From Flemingiibacterium sp045586505 (GTDB lineage Bacteria > Bacillota > Clostridia > Oscillospirales > CAG-272), in assembly GCA_045586505.1 (NCBI GenBank), contig JAZNAL010000046.1, forward strand, positions 1 to 25,857: a stretch of DNA of 25,857 nt, read 5' to 3'. The position numbers and the translations under genes are program-made. The notes beneath the pieces are model-generated. The model ran no database searches. It saw only the letters and a list, made by a program, of their open reading frames with translations, and was not told where the DNA came from. How positions within the stretch are numbered: the stretch's first letter is position 1; each line of letters begins with the position of its first letter. Shown in pieces: positions 1-6,130 of the stretch.

Positions 1-35
1 CGGTCGCCGGTGAGAATGATTTTGGATTTAGACAT
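1..35 (-). CDS. trpS: Tryptophan-tRNA ligase, N-terminal fragment (runs off left edge)
   Basis: Only the first 11 codons are inside the window, reading MSKSKIILTGD on the minus strand and continuing toward an arginine. This matches the usual start of bacterial tryptophanyl-tRNA synthetases (an IILTGDRPTG-type first strand leading to the class I HIGH-like motif). That enzyme charges tRNA-Trp in the cytoplasm. The ATG at 35 is preferred over an in-frame ATG at 50, because a TGAGGT ribosome site lies about 9 bases before the inner ATG. No separate promoter is visible between this gene and the tRNA-Leu terminator upstream, so it may depend on read-through. The assignment rests on a very short peptide and could be wrong. 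Confidence 0.72.
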   Translation of the reverse strand, partial: MSKSKIILTGD

Positions 36-64
36 GGCTTTGTACCTCATGTGAAATTTGTAAA

Positions 65-90
65 GAAAAACGCGCCCATAACGGACGCGT
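65..90 (-). terminator. Rho-independent terminator after tRNA-Leu
   Basis: On the minus strand an 8-bp stem (plus coordinates 83-90 pairing with 70-77, one G-T pair) with a 5-base loop is followed by a run of five T. It lies directly downstream of the tRNA and just before the trpS ribosome site. Confidence 0.8.
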
Positions 91-92
91 TT

Positions 93-177
93 TGGTGCGA
101 GAAACGGGACTTGAACCCGTACAGTGTGAACTACACGCCCCTCAAACGTGCGCGTCTGCCAGTTCCGCCACTCTCGC
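93..177 (-). tRNA. tRNA-Leu, anticodon GAG, CCA encoded
   Basis: The minus strand gives an 85-base class II tRNA. The acceptor stem is GCGAGAG pairing with TTCTCGC (one G-T pair at its base), followed by discriminator A and an encoded CCA (plus 93-95). The D-arm has the leucine-type GCGGAACTGGCAGACGC. The anticodon loop is TTGAGGG, giving GAG. There is a long variable arm, and the T-arm is ACGGG-TTCAAGT-CCCGT. The long variable arm, A73 and the anticodon together identify leucine. Confidence 0.96.
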
Positions 178-207
178 ATAATCAGTCGGTCTCCCGATGA
201 CTCATAT

Positions 208-236
208 ATTATACACTATGCTCATCCAATTGTCAA
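208..236 (-). promoter_or_regulatory. Consensus sigma-A promoter for tRNA-Leu
   Basis: The minus strand reads TTGACA (231-236), a 17-base spacer, then TATAAT (208-213). This is a perfect housekeeping promoter, about 30 bases upstream of the mature tRNA. Confidence 0.9.
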
Positions 237-313
237 TAGTTTTTAGAAAAAATATAAAAAATCATCGGCTTGCGTAAGGACGCAAGTGGTGGCGGGAATT
301 TACAATTAACCGC

Positions 314-342
314 TTGATTTTTCTATAAAACATTTGTATAAT
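314..342 (+). promoter_or_regulatory. Sigma-A type promoter for DUF4317 gene
   Basis: TTGATT (314-319), a 17-base spacer, then TATAAT (337-342). The predicted start site lies about 32 bases before the ATG at 382. Confidence 0.75.
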
Positions 343-381
343 AGAAAAACAAACCGCAAAAAGGTCGAAAGGAATCAAAAA

Positions 382-1512
382 ATGACAGATAAAGAAATCG
401 CCGAGCTGAGACGCCGGCTTAATCCCGATAAAAACAACATAACCACTCTCCGCGGACGCTATATTAACGCTCAGAAAGAGACCATTCACGAGTTCTCAAC
501 ACCGTTTTTTATGCTTCCGCAGGAGGAGATCGAAAAATACCTCTCGATCTTCCGCCGCGCCATGTCCGGTATTAACGGAAAGAATCTCATTGACATCGCC
601 TTCTCCATCCCTCAGGTGGAATCGGGCGAGGAGCACGCACTCCTCACTTCCCTGCGTCAGACGCGACTTAAGGATGACGATGCGGCAAAGAAATTCTTCG
701 ACAAAGCCGCCGAGGGCTTGAATCTTGAGGGGAACAACCTTATCCTTCTCATGACCGACACCTACGATGTGCCCAAAAAGCACAGTGACGATGGTGATGC
801 GGGCGAATCCACCTCCATGTTCACCTACATAATGTGCGCGGTCTGCCCCGTTAAGGAAGCGAAGTCCACACTGGCGTATGACGCCACAAAGCAAGGCTTC
901 CACACCCGCTCCTGCGAATGGAACGTCGCCGCCCCCGAGCTGGGATTCTTATTCCCTGCCTTCGACAGCCGTCAGACCAACATATACAACGCGCTGTACT
1001 ATGTAAAGGACCCCGACGACAGCAGTGAGACCTTCGCCAAGGGTTTATTCGGCACCGAGCTTCCCCTCCCTGCAGGTGAACAGAAGGCAATCTTCGAAAC
1101 TGTTCTAAGTAATGCCCTCGGCGCGGAATGCAGCTACGGTGTAGTCCAGGCGATCCACGATGACATCGCAAGTCGCATCGAGGAGCACAAGCTCTTAAAG
1201 GAGCAGGAACAGCTCACCATCACCCGCACAGATATCGCTGCCGTTCTCGAGACCTGCGGTATCTCCGAGCCAAAGATCGAAGACTTCAAGCACAAATGTG
1301 ACGAAGAATACGGCGACCTCGCACCCATCCATCCCCGCAACATCGTCGAACCTAGGGAGCTCACCATAAGGACCCCTGATGTAACCATCAAGGTCAATCC
1401 CGAACGCGGCGACCTTGTAGAGACCCGCATAATCGATGGCGTCAAATACGTCCTCATCCGCGCAGACACGGATGTGACCGTGAACGGTGTTTATGTGGAC
1501 ATAAAGGAATAA
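382..1512 (+). CDS. DUF4317 family protein
   Basis: A 376-residue cytoplasmic protein of the DUF4317 family, common in Clostridia and of unknown function. Recognisable family stretches are the N-terminal EIAELRRRLNPDKNNITTLRG, the central LNLEGNNLILLMTDTYDVP and APELGFLFPAFD...TNIYNALYYVKD, and the C-terminal RTPDVTIKVNPERGDLVETR. The start at 382 (MTDKEIAEL) is preferred because AAAGGA lies 9-10 bases before it. An in-frame ATG 48 bases upstream overlaps the promoter -10 and lacks a ribosome site. No signal peptide or membrane segment is seen. The gene has its own promoter and terminator, so it is monocistronic. It precedes sigG, but nothing in the sequence shows a functional link. Confidence 0.9.
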   Translation: MTDKEIAELRRRLNPDKNNITTLRGRYINAQKETIHEFSTPFFMLPQEEIEKYLSIFRRAMSGINGKNLIDIAFSIPQVESGEEHALLTSLRQTRLKDDDAAKKFFDKAAEGLNLEGNNLILLMTDTYDVPKKHSDDGDAGESTSMFTYIMCAVCPVKEAKSTLAYDATKQGFHTRSCEWNVAAPELGFLFPAFDSRQTNIYNALYYVKDPDDSSETFAKGLFGTELPLPAGEQKAIFETVLSNALGAECSYGVVQAIHDDIASRIEEHKLLKEQEQLTITRTDIAAVLETCGISEPKIEDFKHKCDEEYGDLAPIHPRNIVEPRELTIRTPDVTIKVNPERGDLVETRIIDGVKYVLIRADTDVTVNGVYVDIKE

Positions 1513-1520
1513 AGACAAAT

Positions 1521-1565
1521 ATACACAGTGCAGGCATCAAAAGCAAGCACTGTGTATTTCTTTTT
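1521..1565 (+). terminator. Rho-independent terminator after DUF4317 gene
   Basis: A perfect 11-bp stem, ATACACAGTGC (1521-1531) pairing with GCACTGTGTAT (1547-1557), with a 15-base loop and the T-rich tail TTCTTTTT. It separates the DUF4317 transcript from sigG. Confidence 0.88.
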
Positions 1566-1594
1566 AATTACCAAAACAATACAAATTTATGACT

Positions 1595-1625
1595 GCATAA
1601 CAAAAGCCTCAGTACGGCAATACTA
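1595..1625 (+). promoter_or_regulatory. Possible forespore (sigma-F/sigma-G-like) promoter for sigG
   Basis: GCATA (1595-1599) and AATACTA (1619-1625) resemble the sigma-G -35 (GHATR) and -10 (CATNHTA) elements. They sit about 40 bases before the sigG start. The spacer counts to 19 bases, slightly longer than typical, and one -10 position deviates. Known autoregulation of sigG in Bacillus makes this reasonable but unproven. Confidence 0.35.
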
Positions 1626-1665
1626 CCTGCAGAAAGTAACACTTTCACAGGAAAGGCAAAATGTT

Positions 1666-2451
1666 ATGAAGTCAAACAGCTACAGCCGCAAGGTAGAGAT
1701 TTGCGGCGTGAATACATCGAGACTTGGTACGCTGTCGGCGCAGGAGAAGCGGGAGCTTCTTGAGAAGGCGAAGGCGGGGGATACAGCGGCACGTGATGAG
1801 CTGATTAGCGGAAATCTGCGCTTAGTGCTGTCGATTATACAGCGCTTTTCGGGGAGAGGTGAGAATCTTGACGACTTATTTCAGGTGGGATGCATCGGCC
1901 TTATAAAGGCTGTGGATAATTTCGATTTAACCCTTGACGTAAAATTTTCAACTTACGCCGTTCCCATGATCATTGGTGAGATAAGGCGATATTTACGGGA
2001 TAATAATATGGTGCGTGTGAGCCGCTCGGTTCGAGATCTTGCTTACCGCGCCCTTCAGGCACGAGAACAGCTCACACGCACGCTTGATCGCGAGCCATCG
2101 CTTGAGGATATCGCGAAGGTGCTGGATGTAAAAAAAGAGGAGATTAGCGCAGCTCTTGAAGCGATAGTTGAGCCGGTGAGCCTTTATGAGCCGGTGTTCT
2201 CGGACGGCGGCGATTCAATTTATATTATGGATCAGATCAGCGATAATGATAACACCGACGAGGCTTGGCTTGAAGATATTGCGCTCCGTGAGGCGATGAA
2301 ACGCCTTTCGCCAAGGGAAAAGAACATCATTGAGCTACGCTATTTCAAGGGCAGAACACAGATGGAGATTGCAGGTGAAATAGGCATCTCCCAGGCACAG
2401 GTGTCCCGCATAGAAAAAGCGGCGCTTCAGCGGATAAGGAAGGAGATGTGA
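1666..2451 (+). CDS. sigG: RNA polymerase sporulation sigma factor SigG
   Basis: A 261-residue sigma-70 family factor that directs late forespore transcription during endospore formation. The N-terminal segment KVEICGVNTSRL (about residues 9-20) is characteristic of SigG rather than SigF or SigE. Region 2 contains NLRLVLSIIQRF, DDLFQVGCIGLIKAVDNFD and KFSTYAVPMIIGEIRRYLRD. Region 3 includes SVRDLAYRALQ. The region 4 helix-turn-helix is TQMEIAGEIGISQAQVSRIE. The ATG at 1666 follows GGAAAGG by about 9 bases and gives the family's usual length; a longer in-frame extension to 1528 runs through the preceding terminator and is rejected. In many Firmicutes sigG follows spoIIGA-sigE, but here it stands alone between DUF4317 and purH. 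Confidence 0.95.
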   Translation: MKSNSYSRKVEICGVNTSRLGTLSAQEKRELLEKAKAGDTAARDELISGNLRLVLSIIQRFSGRGENLDDLFQVGCIGLIKAVDNFDLTLDVKFSTYAVPMIIGEIRRYLRDNNMVRVSRSVRDLAYRALQAREQLTRTLDREPSLEDIAKVLDVKKEEISAALEAIVEPVSLYEPVFSDGGDSIYIMDQISDNDNTDEAWLEDIALREAMKRLSPREKNIIELRYFKGRTQMEIAGEIGISQAQVSRIEKAALQRIRKEM

Positions 2452-2556
2452 ATTATCGATCAGCGGTAATATTGTGCAGGTAAACTTTCGTTGCTATGGG
2501 GACGGTGTTGCCGCCCTTTAATTTAACCCTGACCGACAACTTTAGCAAAGATATAT

Positions 2557-2592
2557 ACAAAAAAACGCCCCTCGCGAGAGGGGCGTTTTTAT
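2557..2592 (+). terminator. Bidirectional terminator between sigG and purH
   Basis: A 9-bp stem, ACGCCCCTC (2565-2573) with GAGGGGCGT (2578-2586), capped by a GCGA tetraloop. It has an A-run before and a T-run after, so it can terminate both converging genes. The roughly 110 bases between the sigG stop and this hairpin hold no recognisable gene. Confidence 0.9.
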
Positions 2593-2597
2593 ATTTA

Positions 2598-4163
2598 TTA
2601 GTGCTTGAAATGTCTCTGACCGGTGAATACCATCGCGATGCCGTACTTGTTGCACGCGTCGATGCTTTCCTGGTCACGGATGGAACCGCCGGGCTGTATG
2701 ATAGCGGTGATGCCTGCTTTGTGAGCAGCTTCAACGCAGTCGGAGAACGGGAAGAATGCGTCGGATGCCATAACACTACCTGCCGCGCGACCCTTCTCTG
2801 CTCCGTCAAGCTCGTTGGCGTAACGGATCGCAAGCTCTAAAGCGGTGATTCGGTTGGTCTGACCCGGGCCGATACCGGTTGTGATACCGTTCTTAGCAAG
2901 CACGATAGCGTTGCTCTTGGTATGCTTTACAACCTTCATCGCAAACTTAAGGTCAACAAGCTCAGCCTCGGTGGGAGCCTTTTCGGTTACAACCTTAAGC
3001 TCGGCATCATCGTATACGCCGATGTCGCGCTCCTGGATGAGCAGACCGCCGGCAACACGCTTCATATCAAGCATATCCTTGGTATTGGGCTTGGTAATTT
3101 CAGGCAGTCTGAGGATGCGGATGTTTGCCTTCTTTTCAAGGATCTCCAGTGCCTCAGCGGAGAAATCGGGAGCAATAACGATCTCCACAAAGATCTTGTT
3201 GATCTCTGCAGCGGTAGCCGCATCAACGGGACGGTTGCAGGCGATGATGCCGCCGAAAATGGACACGGGGTCTGCGTTGTACGCGTTCATGTATGCGGAG
3301 TAGATGTCCTTGCCGATGCCGACGCCGCAGGGGTTTGCGTGCTTTACTGCAACCACGCAGGGCTCGGTGAATTCCTTCAGGCACTCAAGCGCGCCGTTGG
3401 TATCGTTGATGTTGTTGTAGGAAAGCTCCTTGCCATGAAGCTGCTCTGCCGCCGCTAAAGTACCGTCGAAGTGACCGATCTCCTTGTAGAACGCCGCAGC
3501 CTGACCGGGATTCTCGCCGTAGCGCATATCCTGTACCTTCTCGTAGGTAAGGGAGAGCTTTTCGGGGAAAATGGGCATATTGGTCTCAACTCTGAGGTAA
3601 GACTGAATGAGGGTATCGTAAGCCGCGGTATGGTTGAATACCTTGTACGCAAGCTTAAGATTGGTGTCAACAGAAACCTTGCCGTTTGCCTTCAGCTCGT
3701 CGATAACGGTAGCATAGTCAGCAGGATCAACGATAACGGAAACGTCCTGGTAGTTCTTCGCTGCCGCGCGGAGCATGGTGGGACCGCCGATGTCGATGTG
3801 TTCGATAGCGTCCTCACGGGTAACGCCGGGCTTCATGATGGTGTCCTTGAAGGCGTAGAGATTGATGGCAACGATATCAATGGGAGTAACGCCCAGCTTT
3901 TCGATCTGTGCCATGTGCTCGGGATTGCTTCTCATAGCAAGAATACCCGCGTGAATCATTGGGTGGAGGGTCTTAACACGTCCGTCAAGGCACTCCGGAA
4001 ATCCGGTGATGTCGGAAACCTGAGTTACGGGAATACCTGCCTCGGCGATGACCTTATGTGTACCGCCTGTGGAAAGGATCTCGTAACCAAGATTATCAAG
4101 CTCGCGAGCGAACTCAACAACGCCGGTCTTGTCGGTAAGACTGATTATAGCGCGTTTTTTCAT
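2598..4163 (-). CDS. purH: Bifunctional AICAR transformylase / IMP cyclohydrolase PurH
   Basis: A 521-residue cytoplasmic enzyme for the last two steps of IMP synthesis: formylation of AICAR with 10-formyl-tetrahydrofolate, then ring closure. The N-terminal MGS-like cyclohydrolase domain (about 1-200) starts RAIISLTDKTGVVEFAREL and contains STGGTHKVI, GRVKTLHPMIHAGIL and IDIGGPTMLRAAAKN. The transformylase domain contains MRYGENPGQAAAFY, ANPCGVGIG and the catalytic KHTKSNAIVLAK region, and ends SDAFFPFSDCVEAA...IIQPGGSIRD. The start at 4163 (MKKRAIISL) is chosen because GAGGT lies 8 bases upstream; an ATG 21 bases earlier lies before that site. The gene stands alone rather than in a pur operon, with its own promoter at 4198-4226. 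No purine riboswitch is evident in the roughly 28-base leader. Confidence 0.97.
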   Translation of the reverse strand: MKKRAIISLTDKTGVVEFARELDNLGYEILSTGGTHKVIAEAGIPVTQVSDITGFPECLDGRVKTLHPMIHAGILAMRSNPEHMAQIEKLGVTPIDIVAINLYAFKDTIMKPGVTREDAIEHIDIGGPTMLRAAAKNYQDVSVIVDPADYATVIDELKANGKVSVDTNLKLAYKVFNHTAAYDTLIQSYLRVETNMPIFPEKLSLTYEKVQDMRYGENPGQAAAFYKEIGHFDGTLAAAEQLHGKELSYNNINDTNGALECLKEFTEPCVVAVKHANPCGVGIGKDIYSAYMNAYNADPVSIFGGIIACNRPVDAATAAEINKIFVEIVIAPDFSAEALEILEKKANIRILRLPEITKPNTKDMLDMKRVAGGLLIQERDIGVYDDAELKVVTEKAPTEAELVDLKFAMKVVKHTKSNAIVLAKNGITTGIGPGQTNRITALELAIRYANELDGAEKGRAAGSVMASDAFFPFSDCVEAAHKAGITAIIQPGGSIRDQESIDACNKYGIAMVFTGQRHFKH

Positions 4164-4197
4164 GAGATTATACCTCGTATTCATTTATTTATATATA

Positions 4198-4226
4198 ATT
4201 ATATCAGAAAATATCTTCTCGGTCAA
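4198..4226 (-). promoter_or_regulatory. Sigma-A type promoter for purH
   Basis: The minus strand reads TTGACC (4221-4226), a 17-base spacer, then TATAAT (4198-4203), about 28 bases before the purH ATG. Confidence 0.85.
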
Positions 4227-4471
4227 GTGGTATTGTGACGTTTTAGCGGATTACGTCGAAAAAAACATAATGCAAAATGCACATACGATCTTTTGATATA
4301 TTATGTATCTCAACTACACATGGCACGTCCACTCAAACACTTACGAAAAAACAAATTTAAAAACTACTAATGCCGCCGCTGTTTTAAGACTTCTTAATGT
4401 AGAAAATTTCGATGTAACGCTTGTTCAATTCCGCCATAGTTGGATTTCCTAACATTATTTTCAAATTATTG
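4227..4471. other. Intergenic stretch between divergent purH and SLH promoters
   Basis: About 245 AT-rich bases between the two divergent promoters. I see no RNA fold or operator. The only coding possibility is a 49-codon frame at 4303-4452 on the plus strand (beginning MYLNYTWHVHSN), but it has no ribosome site and resembles no family I know. Confidence 0.5.
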
Positions 4472-4500
4472 TTGATTTTTTTTAAAAGGTATGATATAAT
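4472..4500 (+). promoter_or_regulatory. Promoter for SLH-repeat protein
   Basis: TTGATT (4472-4477), a 17-base spacer ending in TGA (extended -10-like), then TATAAT (4495-4500), 59 bases before the start codon. Confidence 0.8.
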
Positions 4501-4559
4501 ATATTTGTATTTGTATAATTACCTAAATAAGGATAATCATTTTAGAGGAGGAATAAACC

Positions 4560-5282
4560 ATGAAAACAAGCGTAAGATCAAGAATATCCTGGCTTCTCCT
4601 GGTTTCTCTCGTGGTGACACTGCTTGGCTCTGCATTTATGGCAGTTGGTGTGTCCGCGGCGGACGATCCCAAGGAAAATAACAATGAGGAACTCAAGGTG
4701 CTGTCGGCTAACAATTACGATGTGATCTCAAATTTCATCGATGTTACTACAGAGACCAAATACTACGATGCGATTAAGTTTGTTTGCGAAAACGGACTCT
4801 TCATCGGAACCTCTGATACCACATTCGAGCCCGAGACTTACATGACCCGTTCTATGTTCGCTACCGTCCTCGCACGTGCTCACGGAGCGGATGTTTCGAA
4901 GTACGTAACCCCCACCTTCCCAGACGTGCTTCCCGGTCAGTGGTACACCTCATATGTAGAGTGGGCTGCAGCAAACGGTGCAGTTAAAGGCTACGACAAC
5001 GGACTCTACGGCGTCAACGATAGCATCACCGTTGAGCAGGCTTGCGTAATAATGGCGCGCTACTACGGATACAAAAATGTCAAGGCTTCCGGCAAGACCC
5101 TCGCGGACTTCAATGACTCCGAATCCATCTCCTCCTGGGCGACTGACGCTGTCAAGTGGGCGGTCGAAAACAGTATCTACGAAGGCGAAGATTCTTCCCT
5201 GTTCCCCACCGCTCCAGCAACTCGCGCTCTTGTCGCTTCCATGTTCAAAAACTTCGTTTTCATTTGCATTTACGGTAAATAA
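4560..5282 (+). CDS. Secreted protein consisting of three S-layer homology (SLH) repeats
   Basis: A 240-residue exported protein. Residues 1-33 form a signal peptide (basic start, hydrophobic WLLLVSLVVTLLGSAFMAVG, likely cleavage after VSA). After a short acidic linker come three SLH repeats at about 58-112, 115-172 and 178-235. Each shows the pattern of an aromatic pair, A+KF/EW, a G turn, an F-x-P segment and TR-xx-(F/A): for example YYDAIKFVCENGLFIGTSDTTFEPETYMTRSMFATVLAR. SLH repeats normally bind pyruvylated secondary cell-wall polysaccharide. No other domain is present, so the protein may be a wall-coating or adaptor unit rather than an anchored enzyme. The third repeat is the most divergent. 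AGAGGAGG lies 8 bases before the ATG. The gene has its own promoter and terminator. Confidence 0.88.
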   Translation: MKTSVRSRISWLLLVSLVVTLLGSAFMAVGVSAADDPKENNNEELKVLSANNYDVISNFIDVTTETKYYDAIKFVCENGLFIGTSDTTFEPETYMTRSMFATVLARAHGADVSKYVTPTFPDVLPGQWYTSYVEWAAANGAVKGYDNGLYGVNDSITVEQACVIMARYYGYKNVKASGKTLADFNDSESISSWATDAVKWAVENSIYEGEDSSLFPTAPATRALVASMFKNFVFICIYGK

Positions 5283-5290
5283 AACCAACC

Positions 5291-5330
5291 GGTGCATTCC
5301 TATCTTTTAGAGGAATGCGCCGATTTTGTT
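5291..5330 (+). terminator. Rho-independent terminator after SLH gene
   Basis: An 11-bp stem (5291-5301 with 5311-5321, one T-G pair), a 9-base loop, then a T-rich tail. Confidence 0.8.
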
Positions 5331-5384
5331 TGAAAGGCCGTAGACACCCCAATTCCACTCCAAAACAATAAACAATCTATGAAC

Positions 5385-5416
5385 AAAACGAGAGCCATTC
5401 AAACGGCTCTCGTTTT
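5385..5416. terminator. Second, symmetric terminator-like hairpin
   Basis: A perfect 12-bp stem, AAAACGAGAGCC (5385-5396) with GGCTCTCGTTTT (5405-5416), and an 8-base loop. It has A and T runs on the two sides, so it can act in either direction. It backs up the terminator at 5291 and insulates the next promoter. Confidence 0.8.
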
Positions 5417-5456
5417 CTACTCACACAAAATTCACATATATTTTCACCATATTCTA

Positions 5457-5485
5457 TTGCTTTTTTATCAAAAATAATGTACAAT
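5457..5485 (+). promoter_or_regulatory. Promoter for coiled-coil/SpoIID unit
   Basis: TTGCTT (5457-5462), a 17-base spacer, then TACAAT (5480-5485), 55 bases before the ATG at 5540. Confidence 0.65.
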
Positions 5486-5539
5486 AATAGTGTATCATTA
5501 GATAATATCAAGAAATAAACCGTAATATGGAGAACTATA

Positions 5540-6130
5540 ATGAAAACTTACAAATTGATCGCTCTTGCGGCTGCTTTTTCCCTCACACTTACCGCTTTCC
5601 CCATGCTTGTAACAGGTGATGATGCAGAATATGATCCCGATAACGATCCGCTGGTGTCACTTTCCTACATAACCGAGGTCGTGACCCCCTCCTATGACAA
5701 AAAGATAAGTGAGCTTACAGATACAATAGATGAGCTCACCCAAACGCTCACCGAGCTTAATGAATCGTTTGAAAAGCTTGAAGATCAACTTGACGAATCT
5801 GAGGCAAAGATCGCAGAGCTTGAGGAAGCACTTGCGGCATCCGGTGGATCTAAGCTCGGCGGTTTCGAGGTCGTGTATATGAAAAAAGGCGGGAAGCTCC
5901 TTGCAGAGTCGCCTTGCGAGATAATTCTGCGCTCCGGCTCGGCTATAGTGGTTTCTATCACCGTTAACGGTCTCAACAACGTAAGCGACGGTACTGAGCT
6001 TTTAAATGCTGCAGATGTTCCGCTGTTCAATCAGCTTCTTGTTCCCCGCGGCGGCGACGGACGAGGCATTCAGATAACATCCGAGGATGCTTATGTCATG
6101 GTGAGAGGAGATTACACCATTGTCGAATAA
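5540..6130 (+). CDS. Secreted coiled-coil protein, unknown function
   Basis: A 196-residue protein. The N-terminus (about 1-25, MKTYKLIALAAAFSLTLTAF) is a signal peptide or signal anchor. A segment DPLVSLSYI (about 37-44) follows, then a heptad-rich, charged coiled coil at about 55-100 with repeated L-T-x-x-I/L-x-E-L spacing. The C-terminal globular part (about 107-196) contains EIILRSGSAIVV, QLLVPRGGDGRGI and YVMVRGDYTI. I recall similar three-part proteins next to SpoIID-domain genes in Clostridia, but know no assigned function. GGAG lies 8 bases before the ATG. The stop codon overlaps the next gene by 11 bases, which implies translational coupling and a shared role with the SpoIID protein, probably at the cell wall. 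Confidence 0.82.
   Translation: MKTYKLIALAAAFSLTLTAFPMLVTGDDAEYDPDNDPLVSLSYITEVVTPSYDKKISELTDTIDELTQTLTELNESFEKLEDQLDESEAKIAELEEALAASGGSKLGGFEVVYMKKGGKLLAESPCEIILRSGSAIVVSITVNGLNNVSDGTELLNAADVPLFNQLLVPRGGDGRGIQITSEDAYVMVRGDYTIVE

Noticed and set aside
36..64. Possible T-box leader in front of trpS
   Set aside because: The space between the tRNA terminator and the trpS ribosome site is far too short for a T-box.
334..381. N-terminal extension of the DUF4317 protein by 16 codons
   Set aside because: It overlaps the TATAAT box, so it would not be transcribed with the gene; the ATG at 382 has the better ribosome site and matches family starts.
1528..1665. N-terminal extension of SigG by 46 codons
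   Set aside because: It runs through the preceding terminator and the proposed promoter, lacks a ribosome site, and exceeds the family length.
3471..4238. Long open frame antisense to purH
   Set aside because: It is a shadow of the purH coding frame; it has no domain and no expression signals.
4303..4452. A 49-codon plus-strand frame between the purH and SLH promoters
   Set aside because: There is no ribosome site, the gene would stop before the SLH promoter, and the peptide resembles no family I know. It is most likely chance in AT-rich sequence.
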